In this document: piece after piece, positions 60,074 to 64,000 of the stretch
Layout of the letters: each line of letters starts with the position of its first letter
Numbering within the stretch: position 1 is the first letter of the stretch
NCBI RefSeq assembly: GCF_009720145.1
Contig: NZ_CP046252.1
Span: 1,860,001 to 1,924,000 of the forward strand
Source of the DNA: Sphingobium sp. CAP-1
GTDB lineage: Bacteria > Pseudomonadota > Alphaproteobacteria > Sphingomonadales > Sphingomonadaceae
Reading direction: 5' to 3'
Length of the DNA: 64,000 nt
Notes under the pieces: model-generated
Seen by the model: the letters and a program-made list of their open reading frames with translations, nothing else
What the model was told of the DNA's origin: nothing
Database searches by the model: none
Made by a program: the position numbers and the translations under genes

Positions 60074-61189
60074 ATGCGTCAGATCGCCGCCCTGCCCTAT
60101 TCCACCGCCGCCGACGGATCGATGCAGATATTGCTCATCACCTCACGCGAGACGCGGCGCTGGGTGATTCCCAAGGGCAACCGCATCAAGGGGCTGGCCG
60201 GCCACCGCGCCGCCGAACTGGAAGCCTATGAGGAAGCGGGCATCCATGGCATTGCCTGTCCCGCCCCGCTCGGCCGTTACCGCTATGACAAGCGCCGTCG
60301 CAAGGGCGGATCGCGCGAAGCGGAGGTCGAGGTTTTTCCGCTTGCGGTGACGGGCCACCTGACGCAATGGCCCGAACAGGGGCAAAGGGAATTGCGCTGG
60401 TTCCCCGTCGCCGAAGCCGCAAGGGCAGTCGACGAACCCGACCTACAATCGATCATCGCGGCCTTCCGCGAACCGCCCGCCGATCCGGGCTGGTTCATCC
60501 GGTTGCTGCTGACGATCCGCGAGAAGCAAAGTGAAAGGACTGGAATGCTGCGCTGGTTTCACGCGCTGATGCCCAAGCAGGGGCGCTTCTTCGAGCAATT
60601 CGAAGATCATGCTACGACCCTGGTCGCCGGCGCCGATGCGCTCGCCAGGCTGCTGAAGGGCGGGCCGGACATGGCCGAGCATATCAAGACCATCTCCGAT
60701 CAGGAGCATGAGGCGGACGACATCATCCGCGACGTGTTGCAGGATGTGCGCCGCATCTTCGTCACCCCGTTCGACCGTAGCGCCATCACTGGCCTGATCG
60801 GCGTGATGGACGACGCAATCGATCAGATGAACCAGACGGCGAAGGCGATCGCCCTGTTCGAAGTGACCGAATTCCCGTCGCAGATGCAGGATATGAGCGC
60901 GCTGATCGTCGAATGCGCCCGCATCACGGCAGAGGCGATGCCGCTGCTGCGCTCGCTGAACCTCAACGCCACCCGGCTGCACGATCTGACCGAGCGACTG
61001 GTGAAGCTGGAGGGCCATGCCGACATTCTCCACGAAGCCGGCCTCAAGGCGCTCTATGTTCAGGCCCGCGCCGGCAATCCGATGGACTTCATCGTCGGCA
61101 ACGAGATTTACAGCCATCTGGAAAAAGTGACGGACCGGTTCGAGGATGTCGCCAACGAGATTTCCGGCCTGGTCATCGACCACGCCTGA
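60074..61189 (+). CDS. NUDIX hydrolase fused in frame to PhoU-like DUF47 protein
   Basis: 371 residues. Residues 1-135 form a NUDIX domain of the diphosphoinositol/diadenosine polyphosphate type (WVIPKGNRIKG, box GLAGHRAAELEAYEEAGI, where the usual Arg of REXXEE is Leu). From Met158 (60545) the sequence MLRWFHALMPKQGRFFEQFE, ISDQEHEADDIIRDVLQDVR is a complete DUF47 Pit-accessory protein. No stop separates the parts, yet AAAGGAC precedes codon 158, so an independent DUF47 product may also be made. The Pit transporter follows nine bases downstream. Confidence 0.85.
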   Translation: MRQIAALPYSTAADGSMQILLITSRETRRWVIPKGNRIKGLAGHRAAELEAYEEAGIHGIACPAPLGRYRYDKRRRKGGSREAEVEVFPLAVTGHLTQWPEQGQRELRWFPVAEAARAVDEPDLQSIIAAFREPPADPGWFIRLLLTIREKQSERTGMLRWFHALMPKQGRFFEQFEDHATTLVAGADALARLLKGGPDMAEHIKTISDQEHEADDIIRDVLQDVRRIFVTPFDRSAITGLIGVMDDAIDQMNQTAKAIALFEVTEFPSQMQDMSALIVECARITAEAMPLLRSLNLNATRLHDLTERLVKLEGHADILHEAGLKALYVQARAGNPMDFIVGNEIYSHLEKVTDRFEDVANEISGLVIDHA

Positions 61190-61198
61190 TCCCATCCC

Positions 61199-62200
61199 AT
61201 GGACGCCCATATCGCCTTTTCGCTGCTGGTCGCGCTGATTGGCGTCGCCTTGCTGTTCGATTTCCTGAACGGCCTGCACGACGCCGCCAACTCGATCGCG
61301 ACCATCGTGTCGACCCGTGTGCTGAAACCGCAATATGCGGTCGCCTGGGCCGCCTTCTTCAACTTCATCGCCTTCCTCTTCTTCGGCCTGCATGTCGCCG
61401 AAACGGTGGGGAAGGGCATTGTCGACGCCAGCATCATCGACGCGCAGGTGATTTTCGGCGCGCTGATGGGCGCGATCGCCTGGAACCTCATCACCTGGGG
61501 GCTGGGCATCCCCTCCTCCTCCAGCCACGCGCTGATCGGCGGGCTTCTGGGCGCGGGCACGGCCAAGGCGGGCCTTGGCGCGGTGGTGTGGAGCGGCGTG
61601 TTCAAGACCAGCGCGGCGATCGTCATCTCGCCCGCGGTCGGCCTGTTCCTGGCGCTGATGCTGGTGCTGATCATCAGTTGGATCTTCCGCAAATTCACGC
61701 CGCAGGGCGCGGACAGCGTGTTCCGCAAGCTGCAACTCGTCTCCGCCTCGCTCTATTCGCTGGGCCATGGCGGCAATGACGCGCAAAAGACGATGGGGAT
61801 CATCGCCGTGCTGCTCTATTCGCAGGGGATGCTGACCGGCGGCTTCCATGTGCCGATGTGGGTGGTGCTGAGCTGTCAGGCGGCAATGGGCCTCGGCACG
61901 CTGCTGGGCGGGTGGAAAATCGTCCACACCATGGGGTCGAAAATCACCCGGCTCACGCCGGCGCAGGGTTTCTGCGCGGAAACGGGCGGTGCGATCACCC
62001 TGTTCATGGCGACCCATCTGGGCGTCCCGGTGTCGACCACCCATACCATTACCGGCGCGATCGTTGGCGTGGGCGCATCACGCCGTCTGTCGGCGGTGCG
62101 CTGGAACGTCGCGTCGAGCATCATCGTCGCCTGGGTCGTGACCCTGCCCGCCGCCGCCGCGATCGGTGCGCTGTTCTACTGGCTGACCAGGTTATTCTGA
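61199..62200 (+). CDS. pit: PiT family inorganic phosphate transporter
   Basis: 333 residues with about ten membrane segments. The duplicated PiT signatures are visible: FLNGLHDAANSIATIVSTRV near the N-terminus and LGHGGNDAQKTMGIIAVLL in the middle, with GVPVSTTHTITGAIVGVGAS after. Low-affinity metal-phosphate/proton symport across the inner membrane. It is coupled to the DUF47 reading frame, which probably regulates it. Confidence 0.95.
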   Translation: MDAHIAFSLLVALIGVALLFDFLNGLHDAANSIATIVSTRVLKPQYAVAWAAFFNFIAFLFFGLHVAETVGKGIVDASIIDAQVIFGALMGAIAWNLITWGLGIPSSSSHALIGGLLGAGTAKAGLGAVVWSGVFKTSAAIVISPAVGLFLALMLVLIISWIFRKFTPQGADSVFRKLQLVSASLYSLGHGGNDAQKTMGIIAVLLYSQGMLTGGFHVPMWVVLSCQAAMGLGTLLGGWKIVHTMGSKITRLTPAQGFCAETGGAITLFMATHLGVPVSTTHTITGAIVGVGASRRLSAVRWNVASSIIVAWVVTLPAAAAIGALFYWLTRLF

Positions 62201-62218
62201 TCGACAGAGTTTGAAATG

Positions 62219-62255
62219 AAAAGGGCGCAGGCGTGATCCCGCGCCCTTTTCTTTT
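62219..62255. terminator. Bidirectional terminator after pit
   Basis: AAAAGGGCGC / GCGCCCTTTT arms (62219-62228 and 62241-62250) around a 12-base loop, followed by CTTTT. It lies between pit and the converging small gene and serves both. Confidence 0.88.
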
Positions 62256-62275
62256 GTCACAATCCTTGCGCCCGA

Positions 62276-62461
62276 TCAGGCGACCCGGCCGAGCCGGTGA
62301 TAGAGATTGGCATATTTGACCGATTCCGGCTGGTCCTGCACTTCCTTCAGATAATGAGCGATGGCGGTGCGGATCAGGCCGAAATCCTCCTGGCTGAACA
62401 CCGCGCGCGAGCGAGCGGGCTGGGGGTGGCCGGTGGTCTGTTCGATCGTGTCGGTGGTCAT
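62276..62461 (-). CDS. Small hypothetical protein
   Basis: 61 residues from the ATG at 62461 (AAGGAC upstream); the frame is open further to 62575 without features. The C-terminal half (FSQEDFGLIRTAIAHYLKEV, QDQPESVKYANLYHRLGRVA) is a well-formed amphipathic helix pair seen in small sphingomonad proteins of unknown function. It is divergent from the ScfR-like regulator gene. Confidence 0.65.
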   Translation of the reverse strand: MTTDTIEQTTGHPQPARSRAVFSQEDFGLIRTAIAHYLKEVQDQPESVKYANLYHRLGRVA

Positions 62462-62570
62462 CCTCTTGTCCTTCATCGCTGGCCCATCGATCGGGCTATG
62501 AACAGCGAAATAGACAGTTGCGCGAACCTGCGTAAGGCCGATGAGTGGCCGCAAGTCATAATCATATTTG

Positions 62571-62597
62571 GTCATTATGTCATTCTATGACATAATG
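62571..62597. promoter_or_regulatory. Perfect palindromic operator of the ScfR-like regulator
   Basis: TCATTATGTCAT and ATGACATAATGA are perfect 12-bp inverted arms around TCT. The element ends five bases before the ATG at 62603. Autoregulation by the XRE-type protein is the simplest reading. A related half-site, GTCATAATCATA, lies at about 62554. Confidence 0.75.
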
Positions 62598-62602
62598 ACT
62601 TC

Positions 62603-64000
62603 ATGGCAGAACTGACCGACCGCAAACTCTATCTTGGTCCCAAGCTGCGCGTGCTGCGCCGCGAACTGGGGCTGAACCAGACGCGCATGGCCGAGGAACT
62701 GGGCGTGTCGCCCAGCTACCTCAACCATCTGGAACGCAACCAGAGGCCGCTGACCGCGCAGATGCTGCTGCGGCTCGCCAACACCTATGACATCGACATT
62801 CGCGATTTCACCGCCACCCCAGCCGAGGGCGGGCCGGGCGAACTGAGCGAGATATTGTCGGACGCGCTGGTCCGCGACATCGGCATCGCCCGCGACGAAG
62901 TGCTGGAGGTTGCGGAAAATTATCCCGGCGTCAGCGAGGCGATCGCCCGCTTCTACCGCGCGCTGGGCGATCTGCGCCGCCTGCCGGGCGAGGCGACGGA
63001 CCGCAGCGGCCCCGCGCCGCTGGTCGCGCCGGTCGACTGGCTGCGCGAAACCATCGCGCGGGCGGGCAATCATTTCGCGGAGATCGATGCGGGCGCGGAG
63101 AGCCTGGCCGCGACCTTGCCCGACGATCCGGCGCTGTTGCAGGCGGAATTGCGCGCGCGGTTGAAGGAGCGGCATGGCATGAGCGTGCAGGTCGTGCGGG
63201 CCGACATATTGGCCGGCACGCTGCGCCATTATGACATGCACCGGCGGCGGCTGATGCTGAGCGAACGGTTGCCGGCGTCGGGCCGGCTGTTCGCCATCGC
63301 CTATCATCTGTGCGCGCAGGAACTGGCCGAGGCGATCGCCGCCCAGATCGCCCGTGCCGCGCCGCCCGACGAGGATAGCCGCCGCCTCGCCAGCATCGCG
63401 CTGACCAACTATGCCGCCGCTGCCTTGGTCATGCCCTATGACCGGTTCCGGCAGGCGGCCGAACAAAGCCGCCACCACATCGCCCTGCTGCGCGACCGCT
63501 TCGGCGTGTCCACCGAGCAGGTCGCCCATCGCCTCACCAGCCTCAACCGCACCGGCGCGCGCGGCATCCCCTTCTTCATGGCGAAGATCGACCGGGCCGG
63601 CATATTGTCCAAGCGCTTCGATGGCGAAGCCTGGCCCTTCGCCCGTTTTGGCGGCACCTGCCCGCGCTGGGACGCGCTGGGCGCGCACCTGCCGGACCGG
63701 GTGACGCCGCAACTGATCGAGACGCTGGACGGCAAGCGATTCCTGACGCTGGCGATCGGCCTGCCGCAGGGGGAGGCGCGCGGCCGGTCGGTGATCGCGC
63801 TGGGCTGCGAGGCGAAACATGCGGGCCGCATTGGTCATGCCGACGGCATCGATGCGGACAAGGGCGAGGCGACCGAGGTCGGGCCGACCTGTCATCTGTG
63901 CGAACGCCGCGCCTGCCCCGACCGCGCCCTGCCGCCGGTCACGCGGGCGCTCGACCTGCATAGCTATGAGCGGACGGCCGCGCCCTTCCCGTTCCGGCGG
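62603..64000 (+). CDS. XRE-family short-chain fatty acyl-CoA regulator (ScfR/RamB-like), cut by window end
   Basis: 466 codons are visible with no stop, so the 3' end lies beyond the window, probably only slightly. An N-terminal XRE helix-turn-helix (LRRELGLNQTRMAEELGVSP, SYLNHLERNQRPLTAQML) is followed by an ImmA/IrrE-like domain. A C-terminal DUF2083 region has a Cys cluster, TCHLCERRACPDRALPP, that could bind zinc or iron-sulfur. Family members control the glyoxylate/methylcitrate or acyl-CoA pathways. The 5' leader must be very short because the operator abuts the start. Confidence 0.87.
   Translation, partial: MAELTDRKLYLGPKLRVLRRELGLNQTRMAEELGVSPSYLNHLERNQRPLTAQMLLRLANTYDIDIRDFTATPAEGGPGELSEILSDALVRDIGIARDEVLEVAENYPGVSEAIARFYRALGDLRRLPGEATDRSGPAPLVAPVDWLRETIARAGNHFAEIDAGAESLAATLPDDPALLQAELRARLKERHGMSVQVVRADILAGTLRHYDMHRRRLMLSERLPASGRLFAIAYHLCAQELAEAIAAQIARAAPPDEDSRRLASIALTNYAAAALVMPYDRFRQAAEQSRHHIALLRDRFGVSTEQVAHRLTSLNRTGARGIPFFMAKIDRAGILSKRFDGEAWPFARFGGTCPRWDALGAHLPDRVTPQLIETLDGKRFLTLAIGLPQGEARGRSVIALGCEAKHAGRIGHADGIDADKGEATEVGPTCHLCERRACPDRALPPVTRALDLHSYERTAAPFPFRR

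Noticed and set aside
1..64000. CRISPR arrays, insertion sequences, prophage or integrative elements
   Set aside because: No regularly spaced direct repeats, transposase, integrase or tRNA-fragment duplication was seen; both tRNA genes have ordinary flanks.

Overview
This GC-rich 64 kb window reads as a chromosomal segment of a sphingomonad (Alphaproteobacteria, Sphingomonadaceae; Sphingobium/Sphingomonas-like). The evidence is the large TonB-dependent receptors paired with glycoside hydrolases or TPR-sulfotransferases, the alphaproteobacterial rnd/lptC/lptA and lptB/rpoN blocks, a core alpha operon (rpsM-rpsK-rpoA-rplQ), and the dispersed palindromic repeats usual in this family. I see no insertion sequence, prophage or CRISPR array.

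Layout. 0-3.9 kb: end of a TelA gene, an XpaC-like partner, and the potassium transporter Kup. 3.9-19.8 kb: an arabinan/L-arabinose utilisation locus. It holds a lactonase, aldose epimerase, FucP-type sugar transporter, FadR-type GntR regulator, AraD1/GguC-type FAH protein, L-arabinose 1-dehydrogenase-like protein, GH51 and two GH43 enzymes, a carbohydrate-type TonB receptor and an (alpha/alpha)6 glycosidase. A 15-bp near-palindrome (consensus ATTWGTCRGAGTAAT) recurs at three of its promoters and is the likely operator of the GntR protein. 19.9-29.5 kb: a TetR regulator, a tryptophan-tryptophylquinone amine dehydrogenase cluster (BEDA order plus cytochrome c, best fitting aromatic amine dehydrogenase), a TonB receptor and a TPR-sulfotransferase. 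A 19-bp sequence with 17 matches lies upstream of both aauB and the receptor/sulfotransferase divergent promoters, which suggests one regulon.

29.6-47.2 kb: lptB-rpoN, a short opposite-strand unit with a perfect Shine-Dalgarno and an 18-codon ORF, a lipoprotein, the ribosomal alpha operon with a leader attenuator, a prolyl oligopeptidase, YqiJ-flotillin, an MFS exporter, guaA, a D-amino-acid transaminase, a winged-helix protein and tRNA-Val. 47.0-49.1 kb: a decayed rtcR fragment, then lptA, lptC and rnd on the minus strand. Because rnd-lptC-lptA-lptB-rpoN is normally contiguous, this arrangement fits one inversion of about 17.6 kb with a breakpoint near the rtcR relic.

49.3-64 kb: a double cold-shock-domain protein with an RGG/FGG-rich N-terminus, an OmpR/EnvZ-type two-component system, an EF-hand protein, argG, a LacI regulator, tRNA-Gly, an atypical LysR protein, a ZnuD-like receptor, a NUDIX-PhoU-like (DUF47) fused reading frame upstream of a Pit phosphate transporter, and an XRE/ScfR-type regulator cut by the window end and preceded by a perfect 12-bp-arm palindrome. 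Start codons were chosen by visible ribosome-binding sites and signal peptides. All functions are inferred from motifs and family recognition; no database search was run.
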